NCBI RefSeq assembly: GCF_019802345.1
Contig: NZ_JAINDZ010000003.1
Span: 158,474-222,473 of the forward strand
From: Methylosinus sp. Sm6
GTDB taxonomy: Bacteria > Pseudomonadota > Alphaproteobacteria > Rhizobiales > Beijerinckiaceae
Direction of reading: 5' to 3'
Length of the DNA stretch: 64,000 nt
The notes beneath the pieces are model-generated. The model ran no database searches and was not told the DNA's origin. It was given only the letters and a program-made list of their open reading frames with translations. Below, one piece after another: positions 20,414 through 29,245 of the stretch. The position numbers and the translations under genes are program-made. How positions within the stretch are numbered: position 1 is the stretch's first letter; each line of letters opens with the position of its first letter.

Positions 20414-21040
20414 CTAGCCGCAGCTCGCCAGCCAGACGTCGGCGAGCCCGCGCCGCTCGCAGAGGCCCGCGAGATATTTCTCGATGCGGCTCACACGTTC
20501 GGCGTTCGCCGCCGTTCCCGGCGCATAGTCCCGCGGATTATTGTTGGTGGCGACGAGGGAGAGAAACTCGTCGTCCGTCAGCTCCGCAAGCGGCTTGCCG
20601 AACCATTTGCGCGCCGAAGCCTCGAATCCGTTCACCTCGATGAAGGCCGCGAGCTGCGCGTTCTTGGAGGCGAGCGGCCCGACGGCGAATTGAGCGATCA
20701 GCGTCTGGCGAATCTTCGCGAAGCCGGGCTTGAAATCATCGAAATAGAGGCGCTTGACCACGGATTGCGCGACCGTGGTCGCCAGCGGCGCGCTCCAGTC
20801 GACGCCGTCCTCGCGCGTCCAGAAGTCCGGGTCCTGCACCCGGATCAAGGTTTCCGCCCGCTCGTCGGAAAGAGCGGCGGGCCGCTTCGCGCCATTGTCG
20901 GTGATCGCCTCATAGGGCGCGAACAAGCTCGGCGTTTCGGCGCGCGCGAGCGCGACGGAGACCGCTTCATAGACGATGGCCACGGCGGCGAACGCGCCGC
21001 CCGCGAGCGCGAGAATGCGCGCGAATCGAAAAAGAGCCAT
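20414..21040 (-). CDS. GT51 transglycosylase-like protein lacking the catalytic glutamate
   Basis: A 208-residue membrane-anchored protein. The start at 21038-21040 has a Shine-Dalgarno (GAGGG) and one N-terminal membrane helix (residues about 3-25). The body follows the order of peptidoglycan glycosyltransferase motifs: QDPDFWTREDGVDW where active enzymes have EDxxFxxHxG; LATTVAQSVVKRLYF for the GxSTITQQxxKNLY motif; KWFGKPLAELTDDEFLSLVA and NNPRDYAPG near the end. The first Glu is Gln and the histidine is changed, so lipid II polymerisation is unlikely. It may be a pseudoenzyme or lipid-binding regulator. Confidence 0.7.
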   Translation of the reverse strand: MALFRFARILALAGGAFAAVAIVYEAVSVALARAETPSLFAPYEAITDNGAKRPAALSDERAETLIRVQDPDFWTREDGVDWSAPLATTVAQSVVKRLYFDDFKPGFAKIRQTLIAQFAVGPLASKNAQLAAFIEVNGFEASARKWFGKPLAELTDDEFLSLVATNNNPRDYAPGTAANAERVSRIEKYLAGLCERRGLADVWLASCG

Positions 21041-21176
21041 GAGCGAACCCTCGAAAATCTGCGACGGCGCGAGCCTGATGTGCAAACGGGGCGGCTCCGC
21101 GGCGTGATCTGGACGTTCTCGGGGCGCGAGCCGCGGCCCCGTTGACGTCGGATGTCCTTCCGCGCGGGAATGCGCT

Positions 21177-21746
21177 ATGAGTGGGGGCGAAACCCTCACC
21201 ATGCGCCGAGTTTCGAACATGCCTCTCGCCTCCGCAATTCGCACCATTCCCGACTATCCCAAGCCCGGCATCATGTTCCGAGACATCACGACGCTGCTCG
21301 GCGACGCCCGGGCGTTCCGTCGCGCCGTCGACGAGCTGGTGCAGCCCTGGGCCGGAACCAAGATCGACAAGGTGGCGGGCATGGAGGCGCGCGGATTCAT
21401 TCTCGGCGGCGCCGTGGCGCATCAGCTGTCGGCGGGCTTCGTGCCGGTGCGCAAGAAGGGCAAGCTGCCGCATACGACCGTGCGCATCGCCTATTCGCTG
21501 GAATATGGCGTCGACGAGATGGAGGTGCACGAGGACGCCGTCGTGAAAGGCGAGCGCGTCATCCTGGTGGACGATCTCATCGCCACCGGCGGCACGGCCG
21601 AGGGCGCGATCAAGCTGCTGCAGCAGGTCGGCGCCGAGGTCGTGGCCGCCTGTTTCGTGATCGACCTGCCCGATCTCGGCGGCGCCAAGAAGATCGAGGC
21701 GCTCGGCGTGCCCGTGCGCAAGCTGGTCACATTCGAAGGGCATTGA
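21177..21746 (+). CDS. apt: Adenine phosphoribosyltransferase
   Basis: Salvages adenine with PRPP to give AMP. 189 residues if the ATG at 21177 is used; ATGs at 21201 and 21219 would give 181 or 175, closer to the usual length of about 175-180. Motifs: [32 protein letters not shown], and the PRPP-binding [14 protein letters not shown]. Divergent from the GT51-like gene. Confidence 0.94.
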   Translation: MSGGETLTMRRVSNMPLASAIRTIPDYPKPGIMFRDITTLLGDARAFRRAVDELVQPWAGTKIDKVAGMEARGFILGGAVAHQLSAGFVPVRKKGKLPHTTVRIAYSLEYGVDEMEVHEDAVVKGERVILVDDLIATGGTAEGAIKLLQQVGAEVVAACFVIDLPDLGGAKKIEALGVPVRKLVTFEGH

Positions 21747-21924
21747 AGCGCGGCGCCTCGCGCGAGGCGGTTCGGTGAATGCTTCGAAGGCCGCTTCACC
21801 CGAACGCCCTTTCCGGCATTTCGATCGATCGCCTGCGGTCGCGCGCCCCGCGTTAGCCTTTTGTTTGCCTTGTTCGGGTTCTGTAATGGCTCGTGTCGCT
21901 CGCGTTTCGTCGTAACGGGTCGCC

Positions 21925-23043
21925 ATGAGGACCAGCAAGCCTCGCCTCTTCCTGCTGGCCGTCGCCCTGTCGTTCGGCCTCGTGGAGGCGTGCGTGCTCG
22001 CCGCCATCGCCTGGAATGCGCCGCTCGACGCGGCGCGCCCTGCTCCCGCGGCCGTTCGTACGACCGACGCGAACGACACGAGGCCCCGCCTCCTCGGCGC
22101 GCCCTATGGCGCGCTGCTGCAGAATTTCGGCCCGCGGCGGCATGCCGCCGCGCCTGCGGAGGAGCAGCCGTCGCCCGTCGTCGCCATCGAGCGCGCCGCT
22201 GCGCCGGAGCCTGCCGCCGGATTCCCCGCGCCCTTGCCGCCCGCCCGGCCGGTGGAGCTCGCATCGCTCGGCTATTTCGGGGTCGTCGCGCCGCGGCCGC
22301 CGGCGCGTCCGCGCGAATTCGCCGGGCCCGCGACGCCGATCACTCTCGCATCGCTCGCCCCGGCGAGCGATTCGGCCGCGCCCTTTCCCCGCCGCGAGGA
22401 CGGCAATTTCCGCCTCGGCGCCGCCGCCTATGTGCGCATCTTCAAGAAAGAGGGCGAGCTCGAATTATGGCTGAAGCGGGACGGCCGCTATTCGCTCTAC
22501 AAGACTTATTCGATCTGCAAATGGTCCGGCGGCCTCGGTCCGAAGCTGCGCTCCGGCGATTACCAGTCGCCGGAAGGATTCTACAGCGTGTCGGCGCGCC
22601 AGCTCAATCCGAACTCCGCCTATCACCGCGCCTTCGACATCGGCTTCCCCAACGCCTATGACCGGCGCAACGGCCGCACCGGCGGCGCGCTGATGGTGCA
22701 TGGCGCCTGCAAGTCGGTCGGCTGCTTCGCCATGACCGACAAGGTCATCGAGGAGATCTACGGCTTCGTGGAAGCGGCGCTGCGCGGCGGCCAGCACGAC
22801 GTGCCGGTGCATATCTTTCCCTTTCGCCTGACAGAAGAGGCGCTCGCCAAAGAGACGAAAGGCGATTGGACCAGCCTGTGGGCGGTCCCGCCGGAACGGC
22901 GGCAATGGGCCGGCTTCTGGCAAAATCTGAAGGAAGGCTACGATCTCTTCGAGCGCACCGGCGAGCCGCCGACGGCCTATGCCTGTGGCGCGCGCTATGG
23001 CTTTCAGGCCGACGGCTCCTGCACGCGCATTGCCGGCTGGTGA
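21925..23043 (+). CDS. YafK-type L,D-transpeptidase (YkuD fold), secreted
   Basis: A 372-residue protein with an N-terminal signal anchor (residues about 7-30), then about 120 residues of Pro/Ala-rich linker, then a catalytic domain (about 160-300). The active-site motif HGACKSVGCFAMTD (His, Ser-x-Gly-Cys) is intact, and GDYQSPEGFYSVSA is typical of the YafK/ErfK branch. Such enzymes cross-link peptidoglycan, attach or detach outer-membrane proteins, or amidate/hydrolyse such links; the exact activity is not decided by sequence. Transcribed toward the SNF2 gene, 116 bp away. Confidence 0.85.
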   Translation: MRTSKPRLFLLAVALSFGLVEACVLAAIAWNAPLDAARPAPAAVRTTDANDTRPRLLGAPYGALLQNFGPRRHAAAPAEEQPSPVVAIERAAAPEPAAGFPAPLPPARPVELASLGYFGVVAPRPPARPREFAGPATPITLASLAPASDSAAPFPRREDGNFRLGAAAYVRIFKKEGELELWLKRDGRYSLYKTYSICKWSGGLGPKLRSGDYQSPEGFYSVSARQLNPNSAYHRAFDIGFPNAYDRRNGRTGGALMVHGACKSVGCFAMTDKVIEEIYGFVEAALRGGQHDVPVHIFPFRLTEEALAKETKGDWTSLWAVPPERRQWAGFWQNLKEGYDLFERTGEPPTAYACGARYGFQADGSCTRIAGW

Positions 23044-23159
23044 GCCGCGCGAAAGCTGTGCGTTCCAGCCGCAGGCCGTTGCGCGACGCTCGCGCCTTGC
23101 CGATCCTCGATCGTGAGATTCGCGATTCGCCCGCGGGTCGTCGGCGGAGATCGAGCGCA

Positions 23160-26000
23160 ATGGCCGGCAAGAACAAATCGACGACCGGAGCCGCGAGCCG
23201 CAAGCGCGGCGCGCCGGCGGCAAAAGCGCGCAAGGGCAGAACGAAAGCCAAAGCGGTGCTCGAGCGCGTCGCAGCCGCCGGCTGGCGCACCAGCGACGAG
23301 GACGAGATCGCGATGCGCCGCTGGCGCGGCCAGACCGAGATCGGCGAGGTCGTCGCGCTGACGTCGGAGCATGGCTTCTTCGGCGATTTTCGCGTCGGCT
23401 CGGCCGGCGGGCGCGGTTATGACGTCGAGATTCGGAGCCTTTCCGAGCAGGTCAATTCCTGCGGCTGCGTGGATGCGGCGGTAAACGGCCTCGGAACCTG
23501 CAAGCACATCGAGGGAACGCTGGCGGCTCTGCGCCGCGGCAAGAGCCGCGCCTTTCGCGCTGCGGCGACCGAGGGAAGCGCTTTCGTCGAGATTTTTCTC
23601 GACCGCCGCGGCGAAGCGACCCCCGGGATCCTCTGGCCCGCCGCCTCCGACGACGCCGCTGTCGCGCAGGCGCGCGAATGGCTGGCGCCTTATCTCGGGA
23701 CGGACGGTCGGCCGAAGGCGGACCCCGAAGAGATCGCGCGCCTCATCGACGCCGTCGCCGCGGCGCCGGAGCCGGCGCGCGCCCGGCTGCGCGTCTCGCG
23801 CGGCTTCGCGCCATGGATCGAGCGGGCGCGGCGCAATCGCGCCCGCGTCGAGGCGGCCGCGGCCTTTCGCGACGACCTCGCCGCCGGACGCGAGACACTC
23901 GACATATTGAAGCTGCCGCTGCTGCCCTATCAGCGGACCGGCGCCATTCATCTCGCTTTCGGCGAGCGCGCCCTGCTCGCCGACGACATGGGCCTCGGCA
24001 AGACCATTCAGGCGATCGCCGCTTGCGAGCTGCTGGCGCGCCGCAAAAAGATCACCAAGGTTCTCGTCGTCTGTCCGACCTCGCTGAAAGCGGAATGGGA
24101 GGAGCAGATCGCGCGCTTTTGCGGCCGCGACTGCCGCCTCGTGTTCGGATCGCGCGCGCAGCGGCTCGCCGCCTATGGCGGCGCGCCCGCCTTCTTCACC
24201 GTCGTGAATTACGAGCAGGTGGCGAGCGATGCCGACGACGTCACCCGTCTCCTCGCGCCCGACGTGGTCGTGCTCGACGAGGCGCAGCGCATCAAGAACT
24301 GGCGCACCAAAACGGCGCGGCAGGTGAAGGCGCTGCGCGCGGCTCACGCCTTCGTGCTCACCGGCACGCCGATCGAGAACCGCATCGACGAACTCTATTC
24401 GATCGTCCAATATCTCGATCCGGACGTGTTCGGCTCGCTGTTCCGCTTCAATCGCGACTTCTATGAGCTGGACGAGCGCGGCCGGCCCGTCGACTATAAG
24501 AATCTCGCGCAGCTGCGCGAGCGCATCGCGCCGCTGATGCTGCGTCGCCGCAAGGCCGAGGTGGAGAAGGAGCTGCCAGGGCGCACGGTCAAAACCTATC
24601 TCGTGCCGATGTGCGACGAGCAGAAGCTCCGCTATGAGGATTACAGCATTCCCGCCGCGCGGCTGATCGCCCAGGCGCAGAAGCGCCCGCTGCGGCAGCA
24701 GGAATTCGAGCGGCTGCAGCAATTGCTCGCCTGCATGCGCATGGTCTGCGACACGCCGGCGATCCTCGATCCGGCTTGCCGCGTCTCTCCCAAGCTCGAG
24801 GAGCTGGAAAAAATTCTCGGCGAATTGCTCGAGGACGAGGGCCGCAAGATCATCATCTTCTCCGAATGGGAGCGGATGCTGACGATGATTCGCGAGCTCG
24901 CCGCGGAAATGGGCGTCGAGGCCGCCTGGCATACGGGCTCGGTGACGCAGGAGCGCCGGCGCGCCGAGATCAACCGCTTCAAGCGCGATCCGGCCTGCCG
25001 GCTGTTCCTCTCCACCGACAGCGGCGGCGTCGGCCTCAATCTCCAGGTCGCGAGCGCGGTGATCAATATCGATCTGCCATGGAATCCGGCAAAGTTCGAA
25101 CAGCGCATCGCCCGCGCATGGCGCAAGAATCAGCAGCGCTCGGTGAGCGTCGTCAACCTCGTCGCCGAAGGAACGATCGAGCACAATATTCTGCATCTCA
25201 TCGGCCAGAAGCAGGCGCTCGCCGACGGCGTGCTCGACGGCGAAGGCGATCTCTCAGAGCTCAAAATGCCCTCCGGCCGCGCCGCCTTCATCGAGCGCAT
25301 GCAGGCGATGATGGAGCGCCCGCGCATTGCGCCGCGCATCGTCTCGGCGCAGCAGCTCTTCGTCGACGATCTGCTGAACCGTTTGGGCGAGCATGTTCTG
25401 CTCGTCGAGGAGCGTCGCGGCGCGGAGGGCGCGGCGCGCCTCCTCGTCGTGCTCGACGCCGACGACGCGGCGCTCGCCGAGGAGACGGCGCGCGTCGCAA
25501 CGCTCGACGCGCCGGCGGTGGACCTCATGGACCTGCGAAGCTGGCGCGCGACGCGGCGCCTGGCCGAAGCCGGACTGCTGCGTTTTTCCGGCGAGCCGCG
25601 CGAGCTGCATCGCTCGTCGGCGCTGCCGCGCGAAGACGGCGCGCCCGCGATGCGTCGCGGCGGCGACGCCATGGCCGAAGCCGACCGCACGCTGCGCATG
25701 GCGCGAACGCTCGCCGAGGGCGGCTTTCCGGAAGAGGCGCCGCCTCTGCTCGCTCGCGCGCTGCGCGCCGCGGCGCAGGCGCTGCTTGCGGCGCGCGGCG
25801 AGCAGGCGGCCGACTCCGGCGACGAGGACCTTCGCCGTCTCGTCGCCTGCGGCGCGCTGCCCGACGAGACGTTGCCGGTGCTGGAAGCGATGCGCGTCCT
25901 CCCGACGGACGCCGGCGTCGCGGAGGTCGCGCCACTGCTGTCGTCGGCCGCGCGGATCGTGGCGACGATCCGGCGCAACGAGCCCTCGCTCTGCTCCTGA
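23160..26000 (+). CDS. SNF2-family ATPase with N-terminal SWIM zinc finger
   Basis: A 946-residue DNA-dependent translocase. The start at 23160 (MAGKNKSTTG) begins a Lys-rich tail. Residues about 95-120 hold a SWIM-type zinc motif (CGCVDAAVNGLGTCKHIEG, pattern CxC...CxH). The SNF2 N-lobe follows with Walker A DDMGLGKT, box DEAQRIKNW and LTGTPIENR; the C-lobe has IIIFSEWERML, STDSGGVGLNLQ and RIARAWRKNQQRSVSVV. A roughly 230-residue C-terminal extension is Ala/Arg-rich and resembles nothing I know. Bacterial relatives include RapA-like and SWIM-SNF2 proteins; role in transcription recycling or repair is unproven. Confidence 0.9.
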   Translation: MAGKNKSTTGAASRKRGAPAAKARKGRTKAKAVLERVAAAGWRTSDEDEIAMRRWRGQTEIGEVVALTSEHGFFGDFRVGSAGGRGYDVEIRSLSEQVNSCGCVDAAVNGLGTCKHIEGTLAALRRGKSRAFRAAATEGSAFVEIFLDRRGEATPGILWPAASDDAAVAQAREWLAPYLGTDGRPKADPEEIARLIDAVAAAPEPARARLRVSRGFAPWIERARRNRARVEAAAAFRDDLAAGRETLDILKLPLLPYQRTGAIHLAFGERALLADDMGLGKTIQAIAACELLARRKKITKVLVVCPTSLKAEWEEQIARFCGRDCRLVFGSRAQRLAAYGGAPAFFTVVNYEQVASDADDVTRLLAPDVVVLDEAQRIKNWRTKTARQVKALRAAHAFVLTGTPIENRIDELYSIVQYLDPDVFGSLFRFNRDFYELDERGRPVDYKNLAQLRERIAPLMLRRRKAEVEKELPGRTVKTYLVPMCDEQKLRYEDYSIPAARLIAQAQKRPLRQQEFERLQQLLACMRMVCDTPAILDPACRVSPKLEELEKILGELLEDEGRKIIIFSEWERMLTMIRELAAEMGVEAAWHTGSVTQERRRAEINRFKRDPACRLFLSTDSGGVGLNLQVASAVINIDLPWNPAKFEQRIARAWRKNQQRSVSVVNLVAEGTIEHNILHLIGQKQALADGVLDGEGDLSELKMPSGRAAFIERMQAMMERPRIAPRIVSAQQLFVDDLLNRLGEHVLLVEERRGAEGAARLLVVLDADDAALAEETARVATLDAPAVDLMDLRSWRATRRLAEAGLLRFSGEPRELHRSSALPREDGAPAMRRGGDAMAEADRTLRMARTLAEGGFPEEAPPLLARALRAAAQALLAARGEQAADSGDEDLRRLVACGALPDETLPVLEAMRVLPTDAGVAEVAPLLSSAARIVATIRRNEPSLCS

Positions 26001-26135
26001 TGCCCCGGGGACGGCGCTGAACGCGCGAATGCGCGTCCGAGGGGAGCGCGAGGTCTGCGGCGGTTCCCGATCCGCCGCCGGCCCAGCGTCGCCATCGGAC
26101 GCGCGAGCCTCCCGCTCTGGCGAGAGGATATGCGT

Positions 26136-26240
26136 TCAGCGGAACAATTGCGTCAGGAAATGCATCAGGATCAAAAAGAATCCGAGCACTCCGCCGATTC
26201 CGAGCAGCGCTTTGGCGACCGAGTTGCTTTTGGTCTGCAT
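26136..26240 (-). CDS. 34-residue single-span membrane peptide
   Basis: A short reading frame with ATG at 26238-26240 and TGA at 26136-26138. The Shine-Dalgarno GGGAGG lies 9-10 bp upstream. The predicted peptide has a polar N-terminus (MQTKSNSVAKA), one hydrophobic helix (LLGIGGVLGFFLILMHFL) and a basic end (TQLFR): the layout of a small inner-membrane protein. It is divergent from the MocR-type regulator with 176 bp between starts, which makes it a candidate target of that regulator. Function unknown. Confidence 0.55.
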   Translation of the reverse strand: MQTKSNSVAKALLGIGGVLGFFLILMHFLTQLFR

Positions 26241-26320
26241 GATCGATGTTCCTCCCGATAGCGAGCGAACCTGACGCTACCGGAACGGCGGCCGCCGAAA
26301 ACCGCCAACTCTGCGATCGC

Positions 26321-26416
26321 GAGGGGTCCAGCCCCTCTCTTGACATCTCAGTCCCAGCCGATCGAAGCTCGCAGCGGCCCTGCGACAATAACCAAAAGCC
26401 GAAACGGAGGGGTCCA
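26321..26416. promoter_or_regulatory. Direct repeats GAGGGGTCCA upstream of the MocR gene
   Basis: Two identical 10-bp copies of GAGGGGTCCA lie at 26321-26330 and 26407-26416. The second covers the Shine-Dalgarno of the regulator. The first is also half of an inverted repeat (GAGGGG-N5-CCCCTC). MocR proteins are known to bind direct repeats near their own promoters, so an autoregulatory operator is a reasonable guess. Confidence 0.3.
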
Positions 26417-27928
26417 ATGCTGCGTCCGTGGACGTTCAACCTGTCCGAACGGATCGATGCGCGCCGCGGCGCGCCGCTCTATCTGCAAATCGTCCATGCG
26501 TTCATCCATGAGATCGAACGCGGACGCCTCGTGCCCGGCGCGCCTTTGCCGAGCAGCCGCGAGCTCGCCGCGACGCTCGGCGTCAATCGCAAGACCATCG
26601 TCCTCGCCTATGACGATCTCGTCGCGCAAGGCTGGCTCTCGACCGACCGCACGCGCGGAACCTTCATCTCCACACAACTGCCGGAGACGCGGCCGGCCGA
26701 GAGCGGCGCGCGCGCCGATGCGCGCTCGGCGGAATTCGCCTTTCACGCAGCGCCCGAGCCGCGGCTGGTCTTCGCCGGGCAGGACCGGATCGTCCTCGAC
26801 GACGGCCTGCCGGACCCGCGCCTCTTCTCGATCGACACGCTGCTGCACGCGCATCGCGAGGCGGGACAGCGCGCCGCGCGCGCGGGCGGGCTCGGCTATG
26901 GCGATCCGCGCGGCGCGCTCGATCTGCGGCGCATGATCGCCGACATGCTCGCGACGCATCGCGGCGTCGTCGTCGACGCGGATGAGATCTGCGTCACGCG
27001 CGGCAGCCAGATGGGCATTTTTCTCGCCGCGCGCATTCTGCTCTCGCCGGGCGACGCCGTGCTCGTCGAAGGCCTGTCCTATGCGGCGGCGCGCGACGCT
27101 TTCGCGGCGGCGGGCGCGGAGGTGATCGGCGTCGGCCTCGACGCGGACGGACTCGTCGTCGAGGATGTCGAGCGCGAATGCGCGCGGCGCGCCGTGCGCG
27201 CCGTCTATGTGACGCCGCATCATCAGTTTCCCACTACCGTCTCGCTCACTCCCGAGCGGCGGCTGAAGCTGCTGCAGCTCGCGGCCGAGCACGGCTTCGC
27301 CGTCATCGAGGACGATTACGATCACGAATTTCATTTCGAGCGCCAGCCGCTGCTGCCGATGGCGAGCTATGCGCCGGGACGCACGATCTATATCGGCTCC
27401 ATGTCGAAGCTGCTGCTGCCGGGCCTGCGCGTCGGCTATATCGCCGCGCCGCAGGAGGTCGCGCGCGCCATGGCCAATGTCGCGGCGACCATCGACCGCC
27501 AGGGCAATGCGCTGACCGAGCTCGCCGTCGCCGAGCTGATCCGCTCAGGCGAGTTGCGCCGCCATGTGCGCAAGGCCCGGCAGATTTATGCGCGCCGGCG
27601 CGACGCTTTCGGCGCCGCTCTGCGCGCCGCCTTCGGCGATCTCGTCGACTTCTCCGTCCCCGACGGCGGCCTCGCCTATTGGGCGCGGTTTCGCGACGAG
27701 GCGACGCTCGACGCGCTCGAGGCGAACGCCGCGCGCAACGGCTTGCGCATGCTGCCCTCGACCTGCTTCGCCGCGCCGCCGCAGACGGGCCGCGGCCTGC
27801 GCCTCGGTTATGGGAGCCTCGACGAGGCGGAGGCGGCGCGGGCGATCCGGCGGCTCGCCGACGCCGCGCTGCGCGGAAGCGAATCAACGCCGAAACTGGA
27901 CGAAGCCATGGCGAGGCGCCACATATGA
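26417..27928 (+). CDS. MocR/PdxR-type transcriptional regulator (GntR HTH plus aminotransferase fold)
   Basis: A 503-residue fusion. The N-terminal winged helix spans about residues 10-85 (GAPLYLQIVHAFIHEIERGR, PSSRELAATLGVNRKTI). A class I aminotransferase-like domain follows, with EDDYDHEF and the PLP lysine in SMSKLLLPGLRVGY (about 331). MocR proteins sense PLP or a PLP adduct of an amino acid. The start at 26417 has a strong Shine-Dalgarno (GGAGGGG). Neighbours are a divergent 34-residue membrane peptide and, downstream by 44 bp, cysE, so a link to PLP or serine/cysteine metabolism is plausible but unproven. Confidence 0.9.
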   Translation: MLRPWTFNLSERIDARRGAPLYLQIVHAFIHEIERGRLVPGAPLPSSRELAATLGVNRKTIVLAYDDLVAQGWLSTDRTRGTFISTQLPETRPAESGARADARSAEFAFHAAPEPRLVFAGQDRIVLDDGLPDPRLFSIDTLLHAHREAGQRAARAGGLGYGDPRGALDLRRMIADMLATHRGVVVDADEICVTRGSQMGIFLAARILLSPGDAVLVEGLSYAAARDAFAAAGAEVIGVGLDADGLVVEDVERECARRAVRAVYVTPHHQFPTTVSLTPERRLKLLQLAAEHGFAVIEDDYDHEFHFERQPLLPMASYAPGRTIYIGSMSKLLLPGLRVGYIAAPQEVARAMANVAATIDRQGNALTELAVAELIRSGELRRHVRKARQIYARRRDAFGAALRAAFGDLVDFSVPDGGLAYWARFRDEATLDALEANAARNGLRMLPSTCFAAPPQTGRGLRLGYGSLDEAEAARAIRRLADAALRGSESTPKLDEAMARRHI

Positions 27929-27972
27929 CCGGCTCCAGCGGCCGACGCCGCGACAAATGAGCGAGGACGCGC

Positions 27973-28848
27973 ATGGACGCCAATGAGCCGGCCGATCGCG
28001 ACGAAGCGCCCGCGATGAACCGCGCAGCCGTGCGCCTGTCCTCCGGCGACGCGCTCTGGGCGCATATCCGCGAGGAGGCGGAAGCGACGCTCGCGCGCGA
28101 GGGCGCGCTGGCGAGCCTCGTCATGGCGGCCGTCGTCAATCGGCGTTGTTTCGAGGACGCCGTCATTCACAGGGTCGCCGCGCGCCTCGGCAATGGCGCC
28201 ATGCCCGCCGACATCATCATCGACGCATTTTCGCGCGCGCTCGACGAAGACCCATCGATCGGCGAGGCCTTTCGCGCCGACATCAAGGCGATCGCCGAGC
28301 GTGATCCCGCCTGCGGCCGCCTCATCGAGCCCTTGCTCTTCTTCAAGGGCTTTCATGCGATCGAAACGCACCGCCTCGCTCATCGTCTATGGACGAAAGG
28401 CCAGCGCGATTTCGCGCTCTATCTGCAGAGCCGCGCGTCGGACGCCTTCCAGACCGATATTCATCCGGCCGCGCCATTCGGCCGCGGCGTGTTTCTCGAT
28501 CATGCGACCGGACTCGTCGTCGGCGCCACGGCGGTGGTGGAGGACGACGTCTCCATTCTGCAGAATGTCACGCTCGGCGGCACCGGCAAGGAGAGCGGCG
28601 ACCGCCATCCGAAGGTCAGGCGCGGCGTCATGATCGGCGCCGGCGCGAAAATTCTCGGCAATATCGAGGTCGGCGCCTGCTCGCGCATCGCGGCGGGCTC
28701 GGTGGTGCTGCGGCCGGTGCCGCGCAACGTGACCGTCGCGGGCGTGCCGGCGAGCGTGATCGGCGCCGCCGGCTGCGCCGAGCCGGCCCGCGACATGGAC
28801 CAGCTGCTGAGCCGGCTCTCCTACGATTCCTTCAGCTATTCCATCTGA
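27973..28848 (+). CDS. cysE: Serine O-acetyltransferase
   Basis: Makes O-acetylserine from serine and acetyl-CoA, the carbon acceptor for sulfide from the cys operon. 291 residues; the left-handed beta-helix repeats include DIHPAAPFGRGVFLDHATG, VVGATAVVEDDVSILQNVTL and RRGVMIGAGAKILGNIEVG. The N-terminal helical domain (about 20-150) is full length. The start at 27973 has GAGGA at 6-bp spacing. The C-terminal tail ends SYDSFSYSI, the kind of Ile-terminated tail that binds cysteine synthase in other species. Confidence 0.95.
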   Translation: MDANEPADRDEAPAMNRAAVRLSSGDALWAHIREEAEATLAREGALASLVMAAVVNRRCFEDAVIHRVAARLGNGAMPADIIIDAFSRALDEDPSIGEAFRADIKAIAERDPACGRLIEPLLFFKGFHAIETHRLAHRLWTKGQRDFALYLQSRASDAFQTDIHPAAPFGRGVFLDHATGLVVGATAVVEDDVSILQNVTLGGTGKESGDRHPKVRRGVMIGAGAKILGNIEVGACSRIAAGSVVLRPVPRNVTVAGVPASVIGAAGCAEPARDMDQLLSRLSYDSFSYSI

Positions 28849-29156
28849 GCGTCCTCACGCCCGCGCTCCGCCTTCTCGCGTCCGACGCGAGCCGTGAGCC
28901 GCGCGAAGGAGAGGTCTTCGCCGGCCGCGCTCTCGCCGAGCGCGAGCCGCAGGAAGCGCGCCGGAAAGCAGATGGCGTCGATATTCGCCTCGCGCAGCTC
29001 CTGCGGACGCTGCGGATCGGAGGCGAGGCGCTGCTCGACGCCGGCGAGCAGAGCGTCGATCTCGCCTTCGGCGAGCAGGCCCTTGTCGCGCAGCGCGCCG
29101 AACAGAGCGGCGAGCACCGCATAGACGCCTTCGAGCTGAAGATTGGCCGTGTTCAT
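28836..29156 (-). CDS. Protein of unknown function, 106 residues
   Basis: A small protein, mainly helical by composition: MNTANLQLEGVYAVLAALF near the start, GLLAEGEIDALLAGVEQRLA in the middle, and a charged C-terminus. No signal peptide or metal motif. Its end overlaps the 3' end of cysE by 13 bp on the opposite strand. Not recognised. Confidence 0.65.
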   Translation of the reverse strand: MNTANLQLEGVYAVLAALFGALRDKGLLAEGEIDALLAGVEQRLASDPQRPQELREANIDAICFPARFLRLALGESAAGEDLSFARLTARVGREKAERGREDAQME

Positions 29157-29245
29157 GATTGCCTCTCGGGGTCGTGGCCGATGAGAGGCTAACCTCGATC
29201 GCGGGGATTCGATCCCTCGCCGAACGAGAATCTCGACGTCCGCGA

